From NCBI RefSeq assembly GCF_021130785.1, contig NC_060214.1:6449001-6513000 (forward strand): a stretch of 64,000 nt of DNA, given 5' to 3'. The DNA comes from Homalodisca vitripennis (taxonomy: Eukaryota > Arthropoda > Insecta > Hemiptera > Cicadellidae). The notes under the pieces were generated by a model that was not told where the DNA came from, did not search any database, and was given only the letters and a program-made list of their open reading frames with translations. The translations under genes and the position numbers were made by a program. This document shows positions 20,666 through 32,822 of this stretch, piece by piece (within the stretch, counting starts at the first letter, position 1; every line of letters begins with the position of its first letter).

Positions 20666-20905
20666 GCCAATGGTGTGGTGTAGCGGGTGCGGTGGTTATC
20701 GCGAGATAACAGAATCAAGCAACGTCGAGCGTAGCTGCTGCTTGGATGGGTGACCGCTGAGCGATCCTGTCCTTGCAAGCAGCCCGCCTGCCCGGCCATT
20801 GGTGGTGGTTCGGAAGTCACCTTTAAGCCGTTGGTCCCCAGGTTGCGTTAGAGAGGGCTTCTTAATCCTAAATTCGCCTGGTAAAACAATACATTCTTTA
20901 GTTTA
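20666..20905 (+). mobile_element. 5S-rRNA-derived SINE, copy 3
   Basis: Same head (AAGCAACGTCGAGCG, GCTTGGATGGGTGACCGC) and body (CCATTGGTGGTGGTTCGG, AAGCCGTTGGTCCCCAGG). It ends CGCCTGGTAAAACAA with a short T/A tail. No clear target duplication. Confidence 0.88.
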
Positions 20906-21680
20906 TTAAAAATTTACCTTGTTTAATAAACAATTTCTTCTATTCTTATTAAAAATAAATAATACATTTTTTGAACGATAATATTCATGATAATTAAACT
21001 GAAAAACGAGCACAGTATGTTATTACGAAAAAGTACAGCTCGCTTCAATAAGAATATTAGTAAATCACTATCACTTCATTAACGCAGTAGGCATCAGTTT
21101 ACATTTTCCACAAATATGATAAATTATCATTAATTTACTACGAAATTGTATCATGTACATTGTATAGTTCCGAAAAGTTTGGTAAATGTCACAACTAGCT
21201 AGTATTACAAATAAAAATACTTTTTACCTCATTAATGCTTGTAGTAAGTGAAAAGTTTATATATAATAAAATAGTAAAGAAATAGTAATCGCTGTATCTT
21301 CAAATCACTTTTTATAAAAGGTTTATTATATATTGTATATCTATACACTGCTACATCAACACACATTTACAAGGTGTTCCGAAGTACAGGGTGGTGTAAG
21401 TTAATAAATAAATCTTAGCCTTATCAGCTGATAATAATAGTTTATTACAACAATCTGTTAGGCACTGAAATTTTGTCTGGGACAAATATTGCTTTATGCA
21501 TATCCACAGCCTTTAGAAACCATAGCTAAAAGCCTAATGCATGTACAATTCCTTCTTAAAATCGCAAAAAACCCCAAATCCTTTTCCATAAAAAAATATT
21601 TACCTTTAACGTGACTCCACTGCATACTGATGATTTCCACTAAAAATATGATTTGAGAGAAAACTTACGTTTTTATTTTT
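20906..21680. other. AT-rich, no feature
   Basis: No gene or repeat recognised. Confidence 0.5.
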
Positions 21681-21800
21681 AACCCTTTTAAGACCCTCTC
21701 ATTTCGACATCCACAAAAACTCGCATGACTGATGAAGTAATTATTTCTTCAGTAATTATTTGTCTATAGAGGAGAACTTCCTCCATATATTTCAATAAAA
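21681..21800 (+). repeat. Dispersed repeat family E, copy 1
   Basis: TTTTTAACCCTTTTAAGACC followed by CATTTCGACATCCAC; matches 25870-25990 and, inverted, 37277-37315. Confidence 0.55.
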
Positions 21801-21867
21801 TCGTTGTTGTGCTTTTGCAGTGTATAATGGGCTCGCGGCTCCTAGACTAGAAGTATAACCCTCAGCG

Positions 21868-23518
21868 ACACAGATGTGATACAAAGCGCGATACAAAGTT
21901 GTATCACAGCAGTAAATAACAGGTGTAATCCGTTCTATCCAGCTCAGTTCAGTTGAGGTCGTGTCGCGGTAAATATGTATCTCCTGAGTTGCTGATACTG
22001 CAGATTTATGGCTAATTACCCAAAGTCACAGACACAGATGTGATACAAAGCGCGACACAAAGTTGTATCACAGCAGTAAATAACAGGTGTAATCCGTTCT
22101 ATCCAGCTCAGTTCGGTTGAGGTCGTGTCGCGGTAAATATGTATCTCCTGAGTTGCTGATACTGCAGATTTATGGCTAATTACCCAAAGTCACAGACACA
22201 GATGTGATACAAAGCGCGATACAAAGTTGTATCACAGCAGTAAATAACAGGTGTAATCCGTTCTATCCAGCTCAGTTCAGTTGAGGTCGTGTCGCGGTAA
22301 ATATGTATCTCCTGAGTTGCTGATACTGCAGATTTATGGCTAATTACCCAAAGTCACAGACACAGATGTGATACAAAGCGCGATACAAAGTTGTATCACA
22401 GCAGTAAATAACAGGTGTAATCCGTTCTATCCAGCTCATTACAGTTGAGGTCGTGTCGCGGTAAATATGTATCTCCTGAGTTGCTGATACTGCAGATTTA
22501 TGGCTAATTACCCAAAGTCACAGAAACAGATGTGATACAAAGCGCGATACAAAGTTGTATCACAGCAGTAAATAACAGGTGTAATCCGTTCTATCCAGCT
22601 CAGTTCAGTTGAGGTCGTGTCGCGGTAAATTTGTATCTCCTGAGTTGCTGATACTGCAGATTTATGGCTAATTACCCAAAGTCACAGACACAGATGTGAT
22701 ACAAAGAGCGACACAAAGTTGTATCACAGCAGTAAATAACAGGTGTAATCCGTTCTATCCAGCTCAGTTCAGTTGAGGTCGTGTCGCGGTAAATATGTAT
22801 CTCCTGAGTTGCTGATACTGCAGATTTATGGCTAATTACCCAAAGTCACAGACACAGATGTGATACAAAGAGCGATACAAAGTTGTATCACAGCAGTAAA
22901 TAACAGGTGTAATCCGTTCTATCCAGCTCAGTTCAGTTGAGGGTCGTGTCGCTGTAAATATGTATCTCCTGAGTTGCTGATACTGCAGATTTATGGCTAA
23001 TTACCCAAAGTCACAGACACAGATGTGATACAAAGAGCGATACAAAGTTGTATCACAGCAGTAAATAACAGGTGTAATCCGTTCTATCCAGCTCAGTTCA
23101 GTTGAGGTCGTGTCGCGGTAAATATGTATCTCCTGAGTTGCTGATACTGCAGATTTATGGCTAATTACAAAGCCAAAGTCACAGACACAGATGTGATACA
23201 AATCGCGATACAAAGTTGTATCACACAGCAGTAAATAACAGGTGTAATCCGTTCTATCCAGCTCAGTTCAGTTGAGGTCGTGTCGCGGTAAATATGTATC
23301 TCCTGAGTTGCTGATACTGCAGATTTATGGCTAATTACCCAAAGTCACAGACACAGATGTGATACAAATCGCGATACAAAGTTGTATCACAGCAGTAAAT
23401 AACAGGTGTAATCCGTTCTATCCAGCTCAGTTCAGTTGAGGTCGTGTCGCGGTAAATATGTATCTCCTGAGTTGCTGATACTGCAGATTTATGGCTAATT
23501 ACCCAAAGTCACAGACAC
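21868..23518. repeat. 164-bp satellite array, 10 units
   Basis: Unit starts (CAGATGTGATACAAA) at 21871, 22035, 22199, 22363, 22527, 22691, 22855, 23020, 23188 and 23354; the first seven are exactly 164 bp apart, later ones 165-168. Each unit holds a 10-bp inverted pair, TGTGATACAA and TTGTATCACA, around a short spacer. Units are nearly identical, so the array is young or homogenised. Open frames through it are artefacts. Confidence 0.97.
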
Positions 23519-25018
23519 TCCAATTACACCGCTAAATCACGTCTCTCTTATCTCTAGAATCAATATTCATTTACTCACAAGACAGGGTGTTGTGAAACTC
23601 GATTCGTCAGTGTATGTAAGTCTGCTACCAGTTTTGTTTCCAAAATCAGTAAGATTTCTTTTAAAAATATCGTAAGATAAATAGTCAAAATTATGTTATT
23701 GAGTTGAAACAGACTGAAATAGAGTTTGACTCCCCCATTCCCATTTCCAATAGGTGTAGGCTACATATTTCACGAAATAACCACTTTTAAAATTACATCA
23801 AGTAAATCATAAATACACTACAGCCTCGATTAATGTTACTACTAATATTTTGTTTCATGTTAAATATATAAGATATTAAAATAACTCCCCTGAATACAGA
23901 AAAAGTAAAAATACAGTTTATTTTATCACTCCAGTGTCTCTCAGTAGTGTAGTAGTTTGTTTTTTTGTACTAGAAATTACAAGCGTTTAAAGTAGAAAAT
24001 TCAAACAAATTTTGTAATTACCTCCAAATACGACTGAAAATAAAAATGTGAATGAACGCTTTTGTCATAATAATGAATAGTATAAAGTCGGTATCAACTT
24101 CCTACATGGCCCTGCATATATTGCAAAACAGTCAATGATAACTTGGTAAGTAAACAATAAATTGACTAGAGCCTCGATCAACGTAGTACAATCAATGTTG
24201 GGTTACGAAAATAGTTTGGTATATTTATTCATAAGGATGTACGATATATTCCCAGAATACAGAAAATGTAGAACCCAACACATTTTATATCTCTTTATTT
24301 AAAATTACAGGCAATGAAACTAAGAAAATTACACGGGCATTTGGCAATAACAAACGCGTACTTTCCAAGCAACTATTGCAACTCAGTTTGTTTTTCTAAA
24401 GATACCTGACGGATTCAGGTTTCGGTGACCTCTCTCACTCGCAAAACGACTTACTTCAAACGTCTACCTCTTTAAAATATACACCTATGTTACCTGAACA
24501 ACTTTATTTTACTACTCGGTCAGTATTCGCACATGTATTCTGGGAAAAGAAAAATATTTTGAGTGTGTTTTTGGAGTGGGATAACCAAAAATAAGGGGAA
24601 ATGCTGGTTTCTGTTTAATATTTAATATTTTGTTTTCTGCTTAAACGACATATTAAAATTTAACAGCTCAATAATTAAAGGCGTGATTAATTCTTTTAAA
24701 ACTCCTACGAAATTGGTTATTATCTATTATTTTGGGATTTTTAAAATACTGTTTTATGTATATTTTAACGTAGTAGACATTAGAAGTGAGACGTTTAGCG
24801 TGTGAGAGACGTTACCTCAATAATGCAGCTAGGAAAACAATTTGGGGGGTCTAGACAATTGATATTTTCCCCTAGTTGACAGAGAGTAAGGCTCCATTTT
24901 GTCCCTTAATAAGTTATTGACGCTTTTCTTTGTTGATCGTCCAAAAATACATGTCAGTAATACCGAAGTATTAAAATAATTATTAACGTTTACTGAAAAA
25001 GTAATTAAAACATTAAAA
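23519..25018. other. AT-rich, gene-free
   Basis: No supported gene, RNA or repeat. Confidence 0.5.
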
Positions 25019-25075
25019 ATTGGGGGGGGGGGGTTCCGGACCCCTTGGACTCCCACGCTGGCTACGTCCATGGGA
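25019..25075. repeat. Poly-G tract and short dispersed repeat
   Basis: TGGGGGGGGGGGGTTCCGG followed by ACCCCTTGGACTCC and GGCTACGTCCATGGG. The arrangement of a G tract next to a GGCTACG-type word is common at one end of interspersed repeats in invertebrates. Confidence 0.5.
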
Positions 25076-25199
25076 AAAAACAGATTCTAGTAAATTAATG
25101 TTCTTGGACCATATTGAGTCACGTGGCACAACATTAGCACGTTTGTACATTAGGAACTTAGTTCCCATCAACAAGGATAGCGGAGAAGTAGCTGCACAC

Positions 25200-25420
25200 A
25201 ACACAACAGGCTGAGATTGAAGGCTGTAAAGCAACGTTACTAGCTCCACCGAAGGCACGTCTCACAATTCCGTTATGGCGCCACAATTGGAAGCTACGGC
25301 TTCATTAAGTCTCTGTTATAGGGAGTTGTTGCCGTCATTAGAGCGGTCTCCGTCTCCCGGGGTTGTTGTGTTGCTGCCACCTCCACGTGGAACAGGCACG
25401 GAGTAGAATTTGGCAGTAAA
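25200..25420. other. Single-copy GC-richer block
   Basis: GTTATGGCGCCACAATTGGA, AGCGGTCTCCGTCTCCCGGG and CTGCCACCTCCACGTGGAAC; no sustained frame. A weaker relative of GGAAGCTACGGCTTCATTA lies near 42450. Function unknown. Confidence 0.35.
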
Positions 25421-25869
25421 ACATCATAACATGCGAACAATTGCTTTGATGTTACCATTAGAATAGATGTGAACTAGAACATTTAAAAATGTAAATCATT
25501 CTCTTCCAAAATTTTTGGAAGTCCATGAATTTTCTTGAAATTAGTAGGACTTACTCTTAGATAGACATCGATCGTCTGAATAGAAAGGTTAAAAAGGCAA
25601 GGGAAAAAGAATTGAAAATATCAAACTATATCACTTTTCTCAGATATTTTTCATAGGTTGACAAACAAAAGAAACCGCCAGGTTTGGAAATAAGAGGTAA
25701 ATCAGGTCAATCCAACCGAATACTGATAAATTGATTGAAAGTTGCGATTTTCGGTATCTTTATTTAGTTTTCTGACGGTGACATAATTATTATTTGTTTG
25801 TTCGACGATCGGGTTTTAGTTTGTTAGGCCAAGAATAATATATGGACTGATAAAAAATTAGTTTATAAT

Positions 25870-25990
25870 TTTTTAACCCTTTTGATACCCTTAAATTTCG
25901 ACCTCCGTCAAAACTGGTGCGTCTGACGATCGATTTCTTTCCAAGAAATATTTTTCAATCGATTTCAAGAAATCGGTTGTGTGCTTATAG
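25870..25990 (+). repeat. Dispersed repeat family E, copy 2
   Basis: TTTTTTAACCCTTTTGATAC with AAATTTCGACCTCCGTCAAA, shared with 21681-21800 and inverted at 37277-37315. Confidence 0.55.
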
Positions 25991-26388
25991 AATGCAAATT
26001 GGCTTTCGGCTTATGGAATATTCGATTATACTAAAATCGATATTATAAGGAATCTCTTCCAAGACAAAATTTAAACAAACTTCCCTGAATTGTGTACTAA
26101 TGGATTCCATGTGGTAAAATATAGTATGGAAGTTTTCACTACTGTACCTTATATGGTTGTTATTAGAAAACAGATACACATTTAAAAACAGAGGCGTGTA
26201 GTTAAAATTGAGTATCGCAGTTTAGTGGCTGAATTGTATTCCTCCGTACAGTTTTGCTCTTTGACATATTATCAAAAACAGCTTTAAGGATCAAGAAATT
26301 CCTAATACTAAGTGGAAAAACGATCAAAGTGCAATTTTCAAATATGACGTTTTTGGAACGCTTCAGCAAACACAACAATGAATACGTT

Positions 26389-26430
26389 GAATAAAGTGTT
26401 GTTTCCGTGACAACGTAAAAGTTCAGTGTT
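26389..26430 (+). promoter_or_regulatory. Possible core promoter of the 26.4 kb exon
   Basis: A TCAGT initiator at 26423-26427 matches the arthropod consensus, with a weak TATA-like GAATAAAG at about 26389-26396, near the expected 30 bp upstream. The start codon follows 14-18 nt later, an unusually short leader. Confidence 0.35.
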
Positions 26431-26440
26431 AGTTCTCAAG

Positions 26441-26589
26441 ATGATTGTGAAGATTGCTGCTTACGCCATCTTCTCCTCAGCAGTTCTGGTGGATTTTGAG
26501 GACGAGCTGACCCTCTGGAAGCTCGGTGGATTCTCCCATGTCGCCATGTTCGTCAGCACTCTGAGAGTCTACTTGTATACCCAAGGAGG
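26441..26589 (+). CDS. Probable first coding exon of a secreted or membrane protein
   Basis: ATG in the context CAAG-ATG opens 49 full codons plus two bases. It starts MIVKIAAYAIFSSAVLV, a short basic start and hydrophobic core like a signal peptide, followed by DFEDELTLWKLGG. Third positions are strongly C/G, unlike the AT-rich surroundings, which supports coding. It ends at GGAGG|GTGAGG, a plausible 5' splice site, in phase 2; otherwise a stop follows at once. I do not recognise the protein. It could be the first exon of the serine protease at 63780, but the phases do not join directly, so at least one more exon would be needed. Moderate confidence that it is coding, low on identity. Confidence 0.5.
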
Positions 26590-26998
26590 GTGAGGACCTT
26601 TCAGCTTACGTTTCATCTCGTAGGGAACAAAACGATTCTTATAGCCAATATTAATACTTGCAAATATTAAAGAGGGCTACATTGGGAAGGGTTTCAAGGA
26701 GGAAATAGGGCCTGCAAGTTAGAAATGAAGTCATACTCTGTGACTTATGATCATGAAGCCTTCACCCTCGCATGGTACACCACAGCATTGGTTTGGTCAA
26801 CGGAACTTCCTTAGATTGACCTCTAACTACAATCTTGAGTAAATGTTTCTTCACCAGCATAAACTACACAGCATAAAAGAAGACGTTAAAACCAGAGTAC
26901 CTCCCTGGCAACCCAACTAAGAGTCTTTCACGAAACGAGTAAATACAATAAAAATGGGGTTTTGCAGCACGATAAGTTGCAAGCAACATCTTTCTCGA

Positions 26999-27265
26999 CC
27001 TCAGATCACGTTCGAAGATCTGGCACGTGATCTGATGTCTGAAAAGTACCGATCGAAAATTCCCCTAACCATCATTGCAAGCTTCGGTGGCCCCGCACTT
27101 CTGGCGAAAGGAGAAGAACATCCCTTGAGATGGTACTTAAATTGAATCTCAGATCACGTGAGTGTTCGTAAAGGTCGACTTTAACATGTTATGTGTATAA
27201 TACGTACGTATGTATTTACTACTTATATAGTAACAATACGTAGTAGGTAGGGACAGAGTATAATA
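26999..27265. mobile_element. MITE family N, copy 3 (left end missing)
   Basis: Interior CTCAGATCACGTTC and GGCACGTGATCTGA, then the right TIR through TCAGATCACGTGAGTG, ATACGTACGTATG and TAGTAGGTAGGGACAGAG. The left TIR is absent. Confidence 0.75.
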
Positions 27266-28944
27266 GTGGCGTTATAACAAAGAACCCCGTTGTATAATCT
27301 ATTATTAACAGGTAATAAAATGAATACAGTTTTCGTAACCTACTTATAAGAAAGAATGTTGGTATTTTCCATTCAAATGCACAAAAGATTGATCTTAGGG
27401 AAAGAGTTGGAATCTGTTTGTAAATTATATATTCCAATGGAATTTGTAGCCATACTTTTTAGTTGTGACAGTTAGTTTTACATAATAGGTACATTAATTA
27501 ATATTGTACGTTAAGTGCCGGCTATACTGGTGTTCATTTTTAGTTAATTTAAATACAATATTTACCCTCTTAATTTGTCATTAGAATTAATGGTTTCATT
27601 AGGTGCCATTTTAAAGTGCTGTATAATTACAATCGAATCAAGCGATTTCAAAATTTGCTGTAGGCCTATTGTTATTGATTATTTAGAAAATATCCAAACC
27701 TTTTTTTACTTCCACGTTTAAATATTAAAAGAATATTCGAAACCAATAAAAGAAACAAAACAATAAACCATTTGGATAGGTATTAATCACGTCTTAAAAA
27801 GAAATCTCCACAATTTTTGACCACAAGAAAAGCAAAAAGGCCGAGATCGTTAGGCTCTTGAACTTTTAGCTTGTATGAGGAGCTACAGGTACAATAATAT
27901 ACATTTGACTATGAAATAAGTAAATACATAGAATATTACGTTTATAAGTTCTCACAGCGATGGAAATATGTTATGAAAAGATTCTTAAAATTGTAATAAA
28001 GTAAAATTAACGTGATTGTTAGTTATAGAACAGTTTTTAACTTCGTATTGTATTAAAAGTAGACGCTTCTTTGGTGTTTTCTGCCGCTGAACCAGAGATA
28101 AACTAATACTTTTTATTGTTCTCAGATGTCAGTGTGCATTCCCTTGATTTTGAACCCTAATCAAAGTCTGTGCTCTGACTTTTAATTAATTTAACTTCTA
28201 ACAGCAGAGTGCCATCTCATTAGTTGCACCTCATTGGAGTTTCCTTTACTCAATGCCTTTCTCTGAGTCACTGCTACGATTAACGATTTTAACTTCACCC
28301 AAATTATCGACTTTAATACTTCTCGTAATCACGGTCAGGACTTCAATTAAGAGGAACATTGAATGAGTTACTGCTAAATAGCATTATATTAAATTAGTGC
28401 AGTGGACACCCCGTAATTTTACTGCAATGTAACAAACATGTTTTAATTTTTAAATGGATCGCAATTTGAATACCTCTTGTGAATTGGATGGTATCAGATT
28501 CTGCAAGTGGACTTTGAAATAGTACATTCTGAAAGTATGTGTCGAAATTTCAACCTGAATCGTTCAGACAAAATTGATTTTTTGAAGTACTATAAAATTA
28601 AACAAAAGTATTATATAGCAAACACGTACGAAATCATAGCGTCAAACGACTCGAATAACTAATTTTGACTTGCTATATATTTCAGGGCCAAATCAAGAGA
28701 TACTCGTGTACTTTAATCTCCATAGGAAATTCGTATGTGGGTTTCTACCCAACTCCATAATGATTTCAGCCTACCCAGTGCATTTTTAACAGTACTTAGG
28801 ATTTTGAATAAAATAGCGAACTTAGTAGTATATTTAGTAATATTTAATAAAAATATATAAGCAAGTTTCAGATGTCTCCACTAACTTACCAGCGTTCTCC
28901 TGAATTATAATATTCGTAATATCCACGTATATCCTGCTGGATTT
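27266..28944. other. AT-rich, gene-free
   Basis: No supported features over about 1.7 kb. Confidence 0.5.
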
Positions 28945-29490
28945 CGTCACTACTCCACCAGTTCGTTACTCTCGGATATCAGCACTACTAGACCAGTTAG
29001 TTACTCATGGATATCAGCATTGCCCCAGAAGTTAGTTACTGTAGGATATCAACACTACTAGACCTGTTAGTTACTCATGGATATCTGCACTACCCCAGCT
29101 GTTAGTTACTCATGGATATCAGCACTACCCCAGCAGTTAGTTACTCATGGGTATCAGCACTACTCCATCAGATAGCTACTCATGGATATCAGCACTACCC
29201 CATCAGTTAGTTACTCATGGGTGTCAGCACTACTCCATCAGATAGCTACTCATGGATATCAACACTACCCCAGCAGTTAGTTACTCATAGATATCAGCAC
29301 TACTCCATCAGATAGCTACTAATGGATATCAGCACTACCCCATCAGTTAGTTACTCATGGGTGTCAGCACTACTCCATCAGATAGCTACTCATGGACAAC
29401 ATGACCAATTCAGCAGTTAGTTACTCATGGACAACAGCACTATTCCACCAGTTAGCTACTCTTGGATTTTGGTACCATTCCATGAGTTTT
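28945..29490. repeat. 35-bp minisatellite, 15 units
   Basis: GTTACT or GCTACT recurs at 28965 and every 35 bp exactly to 29455. Core GTTACTCATGGATATCAGCA. From 29140 to 29420 units alternate between TTAGTTACT and GATAGCTACT forms, a 70-bp dimer. There is no indel across the array. Confidence 0.96.
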
Positions 29491-29639
29491 CTTTGAACAT
29501 CATCCTATTTAATGTATTTCTTTTGAGTCTCTTGTTGAATTCTAGTATATTTATAATTTTCTTTATATAATTCAAGATCTCTAAGCACAGCGCTTGAAAG
29601 AGAAAATTGAGTTTATTGGGATTCATATTAAATTTCAGA

Positions 29640-29710
29640 CTACCCCATATGTTGAGTTTAGCTCCACTTCACCTTCCACTTGAAGGGTCTGAACTTAATA
29701 TTCGTACCCT
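29640..29710. repeat. Fragment of MITE family B
   Basis: GTTGAGTTTAGCTCCACTTC and ACCTTCC resemble the right TIR region of the family B elements. No complete ends. Confidence 0.4.
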
Positions 29711-30056
29711 ATAGCATTTTTACGTTTTTTTAAGGATCGCAATCAAATATTCCAAGAGATCTCTCGAGTTTTGTCTTGTGCATTAGCTTAGTACACAATG
29801 ACTTTACAGTTTCTTTTTCAAGTTCAGCACATGTCTACAAAGTTTTTTTGGACATTTTCCTGAATTTTCAACAGACAATTCCTGAAGGCACCAACGCAAT
29901 GCCAAGGGGGTGGTTTAGTATCTCCTTTCAGCTACGTCTGAATTTCCGTAGAACGGTCTTTTTACGTATCGGAAACATTTAGCTGAAACTACCTCACTCC
30001 TAAATACCAGCTCCATTATATCGCGTCTACCGGGCCGTGGAGACGACGCGAGGCGG

Positions 30057-30064
30057 TGACGTCA
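30057..30064. promoter_or_regulatory. CRE-type palindrome
   Basis: TGACGTCA in a GC-rich segment (CGTGGAGACGACGCGAGG) 72 bp upstream of the tRNA-His gene. It matches the CREB/ATF consensus; function here is inferred only. Confidence 0.4.
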
Positions 30065-30135
30065 TAGCTAATTTCCGCCAATTCGTTCGGGCAGTCAACT
30101 GCTCCAGAAACTCTTTCAGAGTCCTCGTCCAGACG

Positions 30136-30207
30136 GCCGTGATCGTCTAGTGGTCAGGACATTGCGTTGTGGCCGCAATAACCCAGGTTCGAATCCTGGT
30201 CACGGCA
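30136..30207 (+). tRNA. tRNA-His (GTG)
   Basis: A complete 72-nt cloverleaf. The acceptor stem GCCGTGA/TCACGGC pairs perfectly, with discriminator A. D arm contains GTCTAGTGGTCAGGAC. The anticodon stem TTGCG/CGCAA encloses TTGTGGC with anticodon GTG. The T arm is CCCAGG-TTCGAAT-CCTGG. Internal A and B boxes (TCGTCTAGTGG, GGTTCGAATCC) are intact, there is no intron, and a T6 run follows. The sequence is very close to insect nuclear tRNA-His. It lies alone, with no tRNA neighbours in the window, and looks functional. Confidence 0.97.
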
Positions 30208-30211
30208 AGAA

Positions 30212-30217
30212 TTTTTT
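30212..30217 (+). terminator. RNA polymerase III terminator of tRNA-His
   Basis: TTTTTT starting five bases after the tRNA 3' end. Confidence 0.85.
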
Positions 30218-30864
30218 GCAGCACACTTATTTTTTTTTATTTGCCATTGCTTTAAGTGAGACGTAACGTTTGTTCTGTCTATATAAAATATTGTAGCTGT
30301 AGAATAAGTTTAAAATATTTCACATTTTAACGTTTAGTTTCAACTCATATTCAGTATGGATAAGTTTAAAGTATTTTAATGATTGGGACTATGGAATCGT
30401 TTAGCCTGCATGTGCACCACTTGGCTCTTTGAGATGACTTGAATGGTGATTTTCGAATAGTAGCGTAACTCTATAAAAACCAATTCGTGAATTGTTTTGA
30501 GATGTGTTGAGCAAAATTATTTTAATTGCCGTATGGTGTCCAGTGATAAAATTGATCAAACATTAACATTTGTAAATTGCACAATTGCTTGAATATTAAA
30601 ACGATAAAAGTGAATATAAAAAAATGGATGCATATTAACTTCATCTTTAAAGTAAGATATTTCCCATGCGATAAAGGTAAAGGTGTAACAGTACATGAGG
30701 TTTAACATTGTTTTTATGGGCAAAACTCAAGGAGTTTTACTTGTGAAACCCTGACTTATGAGAATATTGTCGTTTCTGCGTCACATTTGTTTCGCAGAAT
30801 TGGATGAGATTGAAATGATTTCTAAATGTCTGTCAATGATTGATTCAAAAATAATGTAACTTTA

Positions 30865-30960
30865 CTTTCAATACCTGAGAAAGAGGATGGATTTCATTCC
30901 TCGAAACGTGGAGTTTATTTTTAATTTTATAACGATGGTAAGTACATTTATTTTTTAATG
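30865..30960 (+). repeat. Family H repeat, hairpin with changed stem
   Basis: CCTGAGAAAGAGGATGG, loop, then TTCCTCGAAACGTGG. The stem is GAGGA/TCCTC, a different sequence from GAGATC/GATCTC elsewhere, yet still paired, while the flanking CTGAGAAA and CGAAACGT are kept. Confidence 0.7.
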
Positions 30961-31424
30961 ATCCAAAAATTGTCTTAAATTGAGATAAATTAGTCACTTT
31001 CTTAAAAGTATCTGAGTTTAGTTTCTTCACTTATTTTACAGAAATTGACTATTTTTCATCCAATGATCACGAACGTGATATAATGAAGTAAAGAAAACAA
31101 AATACACTGTCGTGGGTTTAATATTGAAAAACTTGCCACTTTGAAATCTCCATTCTAAGATACGGAGTTTGACCTTGTTACATAATTTATCATTCTGTTC
31201 TATTTGTAGATTCCATCTGTTAATATTATGTGTACTCATCTATAGCAATTTTCTTCGCATTTGGTCCAGTTGAATTTGCTGGCATCCAAATAATATATGA
31301 AATCGCAAAGGAAAAAGTCAGTCAAGTCAGTGTGCCATTCGAAAGCAGCATATAGCTGAATCGCGGTTCCAAGTTCACAGTAAATTATAACGATTATCAC
31401 ACTGCGATACAGTCGCGATTGGCC

Positions 31425-31500
31425 GTTACCGTTAGTATGTGACACACCTGCGCTCTACCGACCGTTACCGGAACTAACACGTACTGATATTACAGTCACT
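31425..31500 (-). repeat. Dispersed repeat family D, fragment
   Basis: ACACCTGCGCTCTACCGACC is the reverse complement of the D core; only the core is recognisable. Confidence 0.55.
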
Positions 31501-32554
31501 ATATTTAACACCGAATGAGAATATACCATCCGATTGTATCAATGGGGCAGTACTTTATTATAATCCACGGGGGACCCACTTCGACTCTAATTTCAATAAT
31601 AAATACTACATTTACTCGTTTCAGTAAATGAAATATTGCAAAATGGCGTATATAGTCCACCACCTTGTTATTTACTGATTAATTAATTAAAAATCCATTA
31701 TATTGAAATAGATGAATTTTTATAAATAATAATACAGTAATCTGTTTAGAAATTAAGTATGTACTATTTTTATACTGTAGCACAAGTTTGGTCGTTAGTC
31801 ATCCATCATGTGGCAATTTAAGTAATTTTTCTTATTTTCTTAAGTTTTTAAACATTTTTCTTATGAGACTAAAATAAATATGGTAGCCAGTACAGCTAGC
31901 TCATAAATTCTCCACCCTCAGATACCGAATAATAGGTTTTACTTTGCAATGGAAATCATTGCATGGAAAGGTAAAAAAATATTAAACGACCATATAACAA
32001 GTTAAAGATTTATTTTATAATTTTTGTTTTTTAGTATTTAGTTGCCTAGCAACAATTGGATTTATAACAGATCTACCATTAAAAATAAAATTGTAGAATT
32101 AGCTTGCCTTGGCCACACCAAAGTTTGAAGGTTATGTCTTGTCACATACTTTTCTTAAATTTCTTCATCGCCAAGAAGTTTTTCTTTCATTCAAAATTTT
32201 GTCATCAAAGTTACCATCACTCACTTAATTTTTATTTTCCTTGAATATGTTCTCCACAAAGTTATTTCAGTCATTTCAGAAGGCAACTAATCAAACAACC
32301 AACAGATGAAACGGTAACAACAATCGATTTTGAGAATCGACAGTTTTAATACAAGAACAAGTTATATCGCACAGACCATCGATATAATAGTACAGACGAA
32401 GGCCAAAAATAATCAATATTGGTAGTAGGCCTATGTTTCTAGTCCGAAATTACGAACTTAACTTGACGGAGAGCACTTGTCTCTGGCAATTGCGCCGATG
32501 GTAACTGATGACGAGCAATATGTCATTGGTAGCCAAAGGGTTAAATATACCAAC
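31501..32554. other. AT-rich, gene-free
   Basis: No supported feature. A short palindromic TTAATTAATTAA is near 31680. Confidence 0.5.
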
Positions 32555-32822
32555 TCCCTATACTATACTACGAACTCCCGTACACTACGAACTCCCGTAC
32601 ACTACGAACTCCCGTACACTACGAACTCCCGTACACTACGAACTCGTACACTACGAACTCCCGTACACTACGAACTCCCGTACACTACGAACTCCCGTAC
32701 ACTACGAACTCCCGTACACTACGAACTCCCGTACACTACGAACTCCCGTACACTACGAACTCCCGTACACTACGAACGAACTCCCGTACACTACGAACTC
32801 CCGTATACTACGAAATCCCGCT
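32555..32822. repeat. 17-bp minisatellite, about 15 units
   Basis: Unit CTCCCGTACACTACGAA. GAACTC recurs every 17 bp from 32572 to 32812, with one 2-bp loss near 32640 and a 4-bp gain near 32774. Because 17 is not a multiple of three, each frame is open and repeats a 17-residue peptide; the apparent proteins are artefacts. Confidence 0.95.

Noticed and set aside
21868..23518. CRISPR-like array
   Set aside because: The units are contiguous 164-bp satellite repeats with no unique spacers, in a eukaryotic context.
28945..29490. CRISPR-like 35-bp repeats
   Set aside because: The repeats are directly adjacent, with no spacers.
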